From contig OX345651.1 of assembly GCA_947044365.1 (NCBI GenBank), forward strand, positions 350,001 to 414,000: a stretch of DNA of 64,000 bases. The letters run 5' to 3'. This DNA comes from Petrosia ficiformis (Eukaryota; Porifera; Demospongiae; Haplosclerida; Petrosiidae). Each line of letters starts with the position of its first letter. Position 1 is the first letter of the stretch. Made by a program: the position numbers and the translations under genes. Of the stretch, positions 27,501 to 37,069 are shown in pieces. The notes beneath the pieces were generated by a model. It was not told where the DNA came from, ran no database searches, and was given only the letters and a program-made list of their open reading frames with translations.

Positions 27501-27791
27501 AATTATTAAACGAGATTGAGAGATCACTCAGAGTTCAAGTATTGGATAATCGAGGAATATTAATATCATATTGTGAGGTATTAAAGAAACAGAAGAACTC
27601 AGCTCTAACAAGAATAGCAGAAAATATGCTGAAAGAATTAGGTGAGTTTGTAATAAAAATATACCAATGTTTTGTTACCATGGAAATTAATATATGGAGA
27701 TTGGTGGGGTCAATAAAATATTATATAATATTATAATATATTATATTACTCACTAGATTCATCCTGTGAAGAGAAGGACAGAACAAGATGA
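21537..27791 (+). CDS. Gene B: ankyrin-repeat / Roc-COR-like GTPase / death-fold protein
   Basis: Paralogue of gene A, about 921 residues in six phase-consistent exons: 21537-21939, 24560-24885, 25325-26984, 27189-27224, 27336-27641 and 27757-27791. It has the same three ankyrin repeats, P-loop GPPGVGKS, DSGGQ, THKD, COR-like region, Cys-rich end and death-fold exon. Differences from A: a proline-rich insert (PSPPQPIP repeated) at the start of exon 3, several substitutions in the ankyrin repeats at likely contact positions, a GTTAGT donor after exon 3, and a single micro-exon. MRPS35 starts 180 bp downstream. The function is inferred as for gene A, a cytosolic GTP-dependent sensor or scaffold. 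Confidence 0.83.
22150..23414. mobile_element. Long form of the TIR element in intron 1 of gene B
   Basis: Same element and intron position as 3512-4776, so it was inserted before the A/B duplication. The two copies differ by only scattered substitutions. Confidence 0.65.
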
Positions 27792-27873
27792 AGAATAGGA
27801 CAAATTGGAACAAGATTGATGAGAAAGAGACTCTAGTATTATCATAAGATGTGTTCCTCTTCTATTCTCATGT

Positions 27874-27879
27874 AATAAA
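27874..27879 (+). terminator. Poly(A) signal AATAAA of gene B
   Basis: AATAAA lies 83 bp after the gene B stop codon and 92 bp before the MRPS35 start. The equivalent hexamer is present after each array copy (for example 963-968). Confidence 0.6.
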
Positions 27880-27970
27880 CAGATTATATCTCACACATAA
27901 TTGAATATTCATTAAAAAATTAATTAACTGGTTCATTTGAACTTCATTATTGATAGTCAATAGAATAAAA

Positions 27971-30900
27971 ATGGCTACTGTATCTTGTTGTATAAGAGGA
28001 CATTGTAGAGTACTGAATACAGTAAACAGATCATATGTAACTAGAAATGATATCAAAGGAAAGAAAAGACCAACTGGTATGTGTATAAAGAGGGGTTGGG
28101 TCTATGCATGACTCCAGTATGAGTCTGGAACTGAGGATTATGTGTATGGGTCTGAGACTGACACTGTGTATCTGTGTATGGATATGAGACTATTAGAGTC
28201 TGAAATCAAGACCTTGTATGAATGCAAGTATTGAATCATTGCTTCATATTTGTGTTATGAGCCATTTTCACTAGTATATAGTCTACAATAGAAGATCAAA
28301 GTCCCATTCCCACACACAGCTCAGTAAATATAGTTTCAGACTCACACACACATCATTCACTAATCTGAATGTACAGAATTATCTATGCTACTAGTAATTA
28401 TGTACATGTATATATACACAAGGTATGATATAATTAATGGTCGCGGTCATTGAATTGGCCGGCCATTTTGCAGACAAAAATAATTTTCTCCAATCAAATA
28501 TTTGTGATATTACACACGACTGTTAAACTTAATCTCTATTCTGTATCATGTAATATTAACAGGGAGAAGAAGACGTCTGCCATTTTCTCGGATAGCACTT
28601 TCACGATATCAACAATCAGAGGTATATATTAATAATATATAGGATTTATTGAAAGGGTTTTAGTTTTAGTTAACTATAACTATAACTAAAACCTCTTTTA
28701 GTAAGGTATTGTGAGTTAACTATAACTATAACTAAAACCTCTTTTAGTAAGGTATTGTGAGTTAACTATAACTAAAACCTCTTTTAGTAAGGTATTGTGA
28801 GTTAACTATAACTATAACTAAAACCTCTTTTAGTAAGGTATTGTGAGTTAACTATAACTATAACTAAAACCCTTTTAGTAAGGTATTGTGAGTTAACTAT
28901 AACTATAACTAAAACCTCTTTTAGTAAGGTATTGTGAGTTAACTATAACTATAACTAAAACCTCTTTTAGTAAGGTATTGTGAGTTAACTATAACTAAAA
29001 CCTCTTTTAGTAAGGTATTGTGAGTTAACTATAACTATAACTAAAACCTCTTTTAGTAAGGTATTGTGAGTTAACTATAACTATAACTAAAACCCTTTTA
29101 GTAAGGTATTGTGAGTTAACTATAACTATAACTAAAACCTCTTTTAGTAAGGTATTGTGAGTTAACTATAACTATAACTAAAACCTCTTTTAGTAAGGTA
29201 TTGTGAGTTAACTATAACTATAACTAAACTATAACTAAATTACAAGTCTACTGTAATAACTATAACTAACAAAAATTGTCCAATAATGGACACTTTTAGT
29301 TAGTTAACTAAAACTAAAACCCTTTTAGTAAGCCTAAAATTATTTTAGTTAATTAAACTATAACTAAACTAAAGTTTGTGAAACCAGTCATACTATAACT
29401 ATAACTAAAAGTGATCACTAGTTAATTAACTATAATTAATATTAATTAACTATATAACCACACCCATATTACCAATCCTCTCACTTTTAATTAGTCCCAA
29501 TCATTTAATGAAGATATTGACTGGTCATCAGTACATCAAACATCTCGACCATTTGATCCATATCTTATTAAAATACCAGTTCGTATGGGCAGACCTCAAC
29601 CTGGAGAAATACCACCATTGGCTATTACTACACCAGAGATATTAAAGGTGTTTGTATATGTCATGTGATAATCATGTGACCTTTGTATGTTATAAAAACA
29701 GATACCTAATTTTTTTCACTTGACACCTCCAGCATTACAGAAACATTGTGATGCTCTGAAGGGTAATTAACATCAATTATATATTCATAGTTTTCATACC
29801 TAATTATATATTCATAGCTCATTATAGTTCATATGTTATTATATATTCATACCTAATTAAATATTCATAGATCATTATAATTATGTTCATGTCTTATTAT
29901 ATATTCATAGCTTATCTTATTATATATTCATTAATACTTTCCATGCAAAATTCCAGTTTTCTATGTCAGAGACTCATTCCCATATTCAACCTGGTTTGGG
30001 TATGAGGCTAAACACTTATATCTCTACCTGTAGAGTTGTGTACTCCTTGGCCTGATAACCTTCCTCCTCTTCCAATTCGAATTATCACTCGTAATTTTGT
30101 GTTCCCGTCATGTGACATCAGACATCCTCAAACTAGAATTGTTCAATTAAATGTTAGTATGTTAGTCTAATTACAGGGGCACCTTCACTGAGAGGGGGCG
30201 AGTGAGAAAGGATGAATGAACTAATGAGATGGATATATGAAATGATGGATGGATAGATACGTAGATATTGTGTAAATAGATTTATAGATAGATGAAAAGA
30301 ATAACAGATAGATAGATATAAGGATTAATGGATGAATAGATAGATGCATATATCAGTTGATGAATAGTGTGAATGGATGGATAGATAGATAGATGCAAGT
30401 ATCAATGGATAGATAGTAAATATATATTATTTATATTAAAGTCTTGTTCCTGTCTTACAGGTTAGTCTAAAGGATCTTTCTCTTTCCTCTCATGCTCGTC
30501 AGAAAATGATAGCCTTATCAGGTCAAAGATATGATCTACAAACTGATGAAATTAAACTTATAGGAGAGAAATGTCCCACAAGAAAACAGAACAAAGAATA
30601 TGTGATGTATTTATTAAAAGTACTCTATCTGGAATCAAATGTAAGTAGATGAAGGGATTCCCCTTGTGTGGGTGTGTCCAAGGATTATTGTAATTAATAG
30701 TAATTAATAATCGTTACAACTTGTCATTAGTAATCTCAATTTGTAATTAAACCACTGTTACTATTAATAGATTATAGTACTAACTAATGTTACTATTAAT
30801 AGATTATACTACTAACTAATGTTACTATTAATAGATTATAGTACTAACTAATGTTACTATCAATAGACTATAGTACTAACTAATGTTACTATTAATAGAT

Positions 30901-31663
30901 TATAGTACTAACTAATGTTACTATTAATAGATTATAGTACTAACTAATGTTACTATTAATAGATTATAGTACTAACTAATGTTACTATCAATAGACTATA
31001 GTACTAACTAATGTTACCATTAATATATTAAGTGCTAACTAATGTTACTATTAATAGATTATACTGCTAGTAATTGTTACTATTAATAGATTATACTATT
31101 AACCGATGTTACTATAGATTATACTACTAACTAATGTTACTATTAAAAGATCATACTGCTAACTAATGTTACTATTAATAGATTATACTACTAATAATTG
31201 TTCCTATTAATAGATTATACTATTAACCGATGTTACTATTAATAGATTATATTACAAATAATTATTACTATTAATAGATTATACTACTAACTAATGTTAC
31301 TATCAATAGATTATACTACTAATAATTAATGTTACTATTAATAGATTAACTAACTAATGTTACTATTAATAGATTATACTACTAATAATTAATGTTACTA
31401 TTAATAGATTATACTACTAACTAATGTTACTATTAATAGATTATACTACTAATAATTAATGTTACTATTAATAGATTATACTACTAACTAATGTTACTAT
31501 TAATAGATTATACTGCTAACTAATGTTACTATTAATTGATTATACTGCTAACTAATGTTACTATTAATAGATTATACTGCTGACTAATGTATAGATTATT
31601 AATGTTACATTTCAGTCACATTTTATTTCTTTTCAGAAAGTTGAACCATGGGAGAAAGAATAG
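27971..31663 (+). CDS. MRPS35: Mitochondrial small-subunit ribosomal protein mS35
   Basis: Seven exons give 234 residues: 27971-28076, 28563-28621, 29495-29647, 29702-29762, 30034-30152, 30461-30640 and 31637-31663. All introns are GT-AG and all phases match. Family hallmarks I recognise are DWSSVHQTSRPF, PVRMGRP, the IPNFFHLTP block, KHCDALK, the stretch around DIRHPQTRIVQL, and a C-terminal part with GQRYDLQTDEI and CPTRKQNKEYVMYLLKVLY. The basic N-terminus suits a mitochondrial targeting sequence. It is shorter than the human protein (about 323) mainly at the C-terminus. Exon 1 was copied five times in the upstream cluster, but only this locus has exons 2-7. Intron 2 holds a minisatellite-bearing MITE and intron 6 a 32-bp minisatellite. 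Confidence 0.93.
28640..29420. mobile_element. MITE with internal 46-bp minisatellite expansion
   Basis: The right part (29210-29420) matches the interior of the TAGTGTTG-family element at 12405-12665 in inverted orientation. The left part (28640-29230) is about 13 tandem units of roughly 40-46 bp built from GAGTTAACTATAACTATAAC plus a TAAAACCTCTTTTAGTAAGG-type segment. It lies in MRPS35 intron 2. The outer borders are not clear. Confidence 0.65.
30225..30420. repeat. GATA/GGAT microsatellite in MRPS35 intron 5
   Basis: Irregular GATAGATG repeats. No coding content. Confidence 0.8.
30745..31600. repeat. 32-bp minisatellite in MRPS35 intron 6
   Basis: More than 20 units related to GTTACTATTAATAGATTATA followed by a CTAACTAAT-type segment. 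Units are regular at the left and degenerate toward the last exon. Confidence 0.9.
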
Positions 31664-31810
31664 GAAATGAATTATTAATCAACCAATCAAATCACTGCAA
31701 GGACTCCTTATTATAATTATTATTGATTATTAATTTATTATCCCAAACTTGAGATTCTCTTTCATAATTTATCAAGAAAAGGATGTAACCAGATAATTGT
31801 AATAAATGTT

Positions 31811-32893
31811 TTAAAACTGGATCATTTGTCCCTGTAGGTAAGGAGAGATCAAATGATGTATCATGTGACATATTCCACTTATAACTTGCCTTTCTCTTTT
31901 TGTCTCCACCCAATTCAAAATGTTTACATCTTTTCAGAGGAACTTGTTTACGTTTTTTACAACTACTGCATTCCATTCTCAATACAACCTTCTTTGTCGT
32001 TTTAGCCTAAGGAGGAAGTGCATATAAAGAGAGAGCAAGACGAAGAATGAAACATGGAGGTAGGATGGAGGAGATGAAGATGAGAGAGAGGTATTGCAAT
32101 ACAATTCTGTTAGTATTATATTTGAGATTCATTATCAAGATATTGGTACCAGTTGAACAATAAGCATTAAGTGATTTGAGGACAGACCAATAAAGGTCTC
32201 AATTAGATAATTACAAGCAAAGCAAATGCATCGTCTACATTTATTGAACCCCACCCTCAAGTCAAATCAGTGCTCTGTAAAGGGCGTTATAAAAAAGTCT
32301 ACCACTTACACATTTCTAGCGTGTTTTGGTCACATTTCCACATGTAACTGCATATTAAGTAATTAATGCATTCTTAAGTGTGCACTATGCTGTTAATATG
32401 ATCAGGTGACTAATATATGAAAATGCGATTGGCTCAATGTCACATGATACACACTATAACATAAATACCTTCTTTCGAAACACTGGTTTAGTTTGACCTC
32501 CATATCCTCGTTGTTTTCTGTCATACCTCCTCTTTCCTGACGATGAGAAAAAATGGAGAAATTAAAACCAACAGACATATAGACATCATATATGAATAGA
32601 TAGATGCAATATGCCATTACAATCAAACACATCAACAATACCTTGTACGTATAATTTAGCCTTCCCAGCTTTGTACTGTGTTACTTTGAAGAGCTGATGG
32701 CGTTTACAACTCTTACAGAAGGTTTTTCTCGTCTTTGGTATATTAACCTACGAATCAGTAATACTATCGATAATAATTAATGTCGTATTAAAATATATAC
32801 ACACTGTGAGCTTTTAGTAACAGTATATCATTAGAGATTCTTACACATAGGCAGATTAAAAGGGATAAACAAGACAACGTGACTACTCACCAT
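31811..32893 (-). CDS. RPL36A: Cytosolic 60S ribosomal protein eL42
   Basis: Five exons on the minus strand give 104 residues: 32891-32893 (ATG alone), 32642-32747, 32469-32536, 31890-32006 and 31811-31831. The protein reads [15 protein letters not shown], then a [14 protein letters not shown] block, [15 protein letters not shown] and a final GQMIQF. This is an unmistakable eL42, with CxxC pairs for zinc and the GGQ motif. Intron 4 (31832-31889) starts with GCAAGT, a GC-AG donor; without splicing it the conserved C-terminus is lost. Exon 1 carries only the start codon. The gene is convergent with MRPS35 and divergent from TMEM135. A minus-strand AATAAA lies at 31734-31739. Confidence 0.96.
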
Positions 32894-33024
32894 TTCTTTC
32901 TCGCTAGCTAGAGGTTGCACCTAGGTGTGGCTGACCGACTAATTAGTTCGGCGATTGCATGCATCACATGACGCGATACTTGAAATCACAGGTGTGCAGC
33001 TCAGGTTTGTAGTGAGGTAACAAA
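32894..33024. promoter_or_regulatory. Short bidirectional promoter between RPL36A and TMEM135
   Basis: Only 131 bp separate the two divergent start codons, so both promoters must lie here or overlap the 5' UTRs. The stretch contains CTAGCTAG and GCATGCATCACATGACG. I assign no factor. Confidence 0.5.
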
Positions 33025-35168
33025 ATGGAAGGAGAGGAGACCATTAGCAATCAAATGGAAGAAGGAGAGGACACCAATAGTAGAACCACAGCACAACCTT
33101 TAATTCCCAGTAGAGAATCATCTATCACTCATTCCACAAACCTTTGGATTACTAAAATAGTCAGTGATGATGTACTGGGAATATTAAGATCAGCCTGTCG
33201 AGTTGTTTTCAAAGGGTTCTTAATAGGAGGCTCTCTGCATGCTGGTCTGGGTCTCTTAGCTGGTGTTACGAACAGGAAAATCTTTACGAGGTATCAGTTG
33301 CAATTGATGTGTAACTAACCATATACAAAAAGAGCTAAATGCTTGTTTTAGCAGTGTCTACTGCACTGGCAAGTGGCCACATGATCATCGATCCTGTTAT
33401 CAGGGTTTGTTCAGTTCAGTTATATAGTAATCCACCCACATCCCCCACTGAGCCAACCCTTTGTGTACTTCCCTTACAAACCTGTTGAGCAATCACGTCA
33501 TTGTGGACTTGTTTTGGATGAACGATTACATTAAAACAATTCCAGTAGATAGGTATTACTGATGCGACATCATGCAACGCCAGTGACACTGCAGTAGGTA
33601 CCGCTTTGTTTATGCAAATATAATAGAACTTTCACCATCATAGAATATAGTAGTATAAAGTATTAAGATTGTAAAGGCCTGGTTACTCATAATAATGTAA
33701 TTAAGTGATTATGACTGTACTTCATTGTAATTATTAGACCAATGGTGTATATTCCTGGACTGTTCTCTAAAGATTTGTTTAGATTTGGTACATTCGTTGC
33801 AGTAAGTGGAGGTAGTTACAAAATTGTTACTAAACTGCTGCAGAAATGGCTAAGAGAAAGAGGAAAGGTATGTATATATCATGTATGTAACTATGTATAC
33901 TTATGTACATATGTAACTGTGTACCGTAATTCGGGAAAATTTCGTACTATAAAAATTTTCGTATAACAGTATGCACACGAAATTTTAAAATTCGAAAATA
34001 AACGGGTATTTCAAAATAAACGATATTTGTAAATAAAAACGTACACACATACGAAAATATATACATACAAAAAATAAAAACTCGAAATATTTTAGAGATG
34101 AAATATTCCCAATTTACGGTATATAATTTTATGCATGGACATGTCTAGTTACTATGTATGTATATATGTATGTGTGTATGTAGGAATGTATGTATGTATG
34201 TATGTATGTATGTATATATATATGTATGTATGTATGTATGTGTTTGTGCATATAATGTATTTATATAGGATGAAAGAGCATGGTGGATTCCTGTGATTGC
34301 TGGACTAGTCGCAGGACTAGCATCTTCCATAGATGAACAAAATCGACGTCGGAATCTCCTTCTTTTCATTATTGCTCGAGCTGTAGGCTCACTAGTAAAA
34401 ACACTTAATAAACATGGTCAAATACCTACCATACCGTACACTACACCAATTTTATTTGGTGTACTAGAAGGTCTAATTATCACATGTATCACTCATTATC
34501 CTTACTTACTACCAAGATCTTATTACAATGCTGTCCTTCGTTGGTCACAGTATTACACAGAAGAGAAACTTACAACTTACTTTCGCCAACCTGGTAGTGA
34601 ATTTATACCATGCAATCACTTGATGCATCCTGGTTCATGTCATGGATTCGCAGTTTATGACTTCTGTTCATGTCTAATGCTGTATTTAAAGATACATGGT
34701 GTACTGTATACAATACCTTTAGTTCTCTTCAGGAGTAAAGAGTTTATTTCAAAACCATTTGAAACAATGACTCGATTTTTTACAAATACAGTTATGTCTT
34801 CGCTATTTCTTGCGATAGATGGTTTAATTACTAAATACACTATGTGCTTGTATCGGAATTGGGATGGTCGCCCACCACCTGCTCCCTCGTATATTTCATT
34901 TGTGTCAGGTATGCTAGGAGCTATAGGACTACTTGTGGAAAGACCTAGCAGACAATTGGAGTTATTATATTACACATCTGCACAGGCATTTTATATTATT
35001 TGGAGACTATTGTGTATTAAGAAGCCATTGAAACTTGATAGGACTCCATTTGGTTCAATTTGGCTGTTCTCTTTGTGTTTAATGGCTATAATGTATGCAC
35101 ATGTACATGAACGTGATACTTTGGCTCCTCTCATTAATAGGGCATTGGATTTTTTGCTGGAGGATTGA
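33025..35168 (+). CDS. TMEM135: TMEM135-family multipass membrane protein
   Basis: Three exons give 431 residues: 33025-33290, 33738-33867 and 34269-35168, phases 2 and 0. Family features I recognise are the N-terminal Cys-rich/hydrophobic region, VYIPGLFSKDLFRFGTF, the glycine-rich membrane stretch WIPVIAGLVAGLASSI, HLMHPGSCHGFAVYDF, and a set of hydrophobic helices in the long third exon. Length is close to the human protein (458). TMEM135 is known from mitochondria and peroxisomes, where it affects organelle dynamics and lipid handling; this is family knowledge. The 5' end is Glu-rich and soluble. A poly(A) signal AATAAA lies at 35199-35204. Confidence 0.92.
34140..34245. repeat. TATG microsatellite in TMEM135 intron 2
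   Basis: TATG repeats just before the acceptor of exon 3. The AT-rich stretch 33910-34120 before it contains TACGAAAAT-type repeats. Confidence 0.8.
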
Positions 35169-35241
35169 ATGATATTAATAATACTTTTTATTACTGTTAA
35201 TAAATATTATTAATTAAAATTAATTAATAATGAATTGATAT

Positions 35242-35253
35242 TGCGCATGCGCA
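35242..35253. promoter_or_regulatory. NRF-1-type palindrome TGCGCATGCGCA
   Basis: A perfect match to the animal NRF-1 consensus, 52 bp upstream of the ZC3H10-like start codon, in an otherwise AT-rich interval. It probably marks the core promoter of that gene. Confidence 0.7.
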
Positions 35254-35304
35254 GAGTGCAAAAAACACGTTGACAACTTGACAAGAAAGAAGAGGAGAGA
35301 AAAA

Positions 35305-37002
35305 ATGGCGGCTGGAAGATCTTACTATGGAGGAGGTGGTGGCGGTGCTGGAAGCAGTTTTAATCGGTATCCACCCGATTCAAACTTTGTTAATCCAGAA
35401 TATTACGATTATGAAGGCTATGGCGCGTACGGATACGAGCCACAGAAAACAGAAGCTATTGACAGTGGTGAAGATCATGCATCTAAAAGACGCAAATTGG
35501 ACAACATGACGATATGCGTTGACTACATACGTGGTTACTGTCCACGAGGAGCTCGCTGCGTCAAGGCTCACGTAGCCCACGTGGACTCCATTGATGAGAG
35601 AGAAATACTAGCAAAAACAAAATTCTGTCACGATTTCCAAAATCGCGGAATGTGTTCAAGACCCACGTGCCGGTTCCTTCACGTCACAAGAAGAGAAGAA
35701 GACGAATTCCTTCTGACGGGTACCATCCCTTCAACAGTATTTGATAGAGCGAGAGACAAAGGTGATATGGACCCAAACTATAGCAGTTTCAGTAGTGATT
35801 ACGATGGACATCCACCAAGACGAGGCGGGGGTATGAGTCGTCCACCATTTCCATCCCGCCGTCCTCCACCAGACAGTTACTACCAATCCTCTCGATATGA
35901 CCCTTATGATTATTATGGTGGATATGAATCGGAGAGGTATGGATCCAGACATTGGGAAGATAGCATGCGTCATCCACACAGAGGAAGGAGATACTCAGAA
36001 AAAGAAATCCACTCCTTTTCACAGCCAATTACGTTTGGTAACTATTGTATGGATTATCTTAAAGGCACTTGCAATAGGGGGAGAGGATGTCGTCTTGTAC
36101 ATGTTGAGGTTGTTGAAGACATGGATGACAGGGAAGCTCTTGTAAAGAACGTTTTTTGTCATGATTTCCAGAATAAACGGTGTCCACGTACATACTGCAA
36201 GTACCTGCATGCTACGTTTGACGAGCAAAAAGTTTTCATAGAACGTGGATACCTTCCTCCCAGCGTGCGTGCTCGTAACAAGAACAAGATATTTTTCAGT
36301 GATGTGTGTATTGATAATCTTCGTTCTCAGTGCATTCGTGGTAACAGTTGTCAGTATCAACATGTGAGTTTTGTTGAGGATAAAGAAGAGCGCATTTATC
36401 TTAGCCGATCTATTTTCTGTCATGACTATCAGGATGGGAGCTGTCCACGTAATGTCTGCAAACTCCTACATACCGACAAAGGTGATGAAGCATATTTCAT
36501 CCAAACCGGTAGTTTACCTGACCACCTGCGTAAAAAAATCAAAGAGGGTACTCATTTTGATCCATCTATTGAAGCAATACTGGATACAGTTTGTCGTGAT
36601 TCTGTTAAAGGTGTTTGTAACAGGGGTGTGTCCTGTAAGTTCTATCATCCTCGCCCTGATGAACTGGACAGTATTTTAGCTTATCAGAAGAACAAACGAC
36701 AAGGTGTCCGTGGTCCGATTAACAATACTCCCAGCAAACCGGTTGAACCGGTACAGAAAGTTGAAGACCAGGTTGAGCAAGTTCAACTGCAACAAGAAAA
36801 CCAAGATATGAAGCAGCGTGTTCAACAGCTGGAACGACTACTTGCGGATGCTTGCCACTGCATCACTCTTGCTGTGGGTGACCAAAACCCCACTATTAAA
36901 ACCCTGATGCAGAGCATTGCTGGCATGGCTCCCGAAAGCGCCCTTGCTAACAATCAACTCGGACAAGAGGATACAAAACATCCTGAAATGCCTCCACAGT
37001 AG
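35305..37002 (+). CDS. ZC3H10-like protein with seven CCCH zinc fingers
   Basis: Intronless, 565 residues. I use the ATG at 35305 (context AAAAATGG); the open frame extends a few codons further only through a TTG. Residues 1-65 are Gly/Tyr-rich. CCCH fingers lie at about 71-89, 108-126, 248-266, 285-302, 335-353, 372-389 and 430-448. They alternate between a CxDY...CxRGxxC type and an FCHDFQN...CPR type, the latter typical of ZC3H10. A low-complexity Tyr/Pro/Arg stretch separates fingers 2 and 3, and a Gln-rich coiled coil lies at about 485-515. ZC3H10 relatives are RNA-binding proteins with three fingers; here the two-finger module is repeated. Nuclear or cytoplasmic RNA binding is likely. 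Confidence 0.85.
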   Translation: MAAGRSYYGGGGGGAGSSFNRYPPDSNFVNPEYYDYEGYGAYGYEPQKTEAIDSGEDHASKRRKLDNMTICVDYIRGYCPRGARCVKAHVAHVDSIDEREILAKTKFCHDFQNRGMCSRPTCRFLHVTRREEDEFLLTGTIPSTVFDRARDKGDMDPNYSSFSSDYDGHPPRRGGGMSRPPFPSRRPPPDSYYQSSRYDPYDYYGGYESERYGSRHWEDSMRHPHRGRRYSEKEIHSFSQPITFGNYCMDYLKGTCNRGRGCRLVHVEVVEDMDDREALVKNVFCHDFQNKRCPRTYCKYLHATFDEQKVFIERGYLPPSVRARNKNKIFFSDVCIDNLRSQCIRGNSCQYQHVSFVEDKEERIYLSRSIFCHDYQDGSCPRNVCKLLHTDKGDEAYFIQTGSLPDHLRKKIKEGTHFDPSIEAILDTVCRDSVKGVCNRGVSCKFYHPRPDELDSILAYQKNKRQGVRGPINNTPSKPVEPVQKVEDQVEQVQLQQENQDMKQRVQQLERLLADACHCITLAVGDQNPTIKTLMQSIAGMAPESALANNQLGQEDTKHPEMPPQ

Positions 37003-37069
37003 GATGTTGCTACGTTAATTCATTACGTGTTGATAACAAATGGGATATCCTCACGTCAAACACTTTAAA

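Noticed and set aside
28450..28632. 60-residue open frame MNWPAILQ...
   Set aside because: It overlaps MRPS35 exon 2 in a different frame; the MRPS35 frame joins both neighbouring exons.
32007..32890. snoRNA inside RPL36A introns
   Set aside because: Ribosomal-protein introns often host snoRNAs, and a TGATGT-like motif exists in intron 2, but no paired D box or terminal stem could be found by eye.
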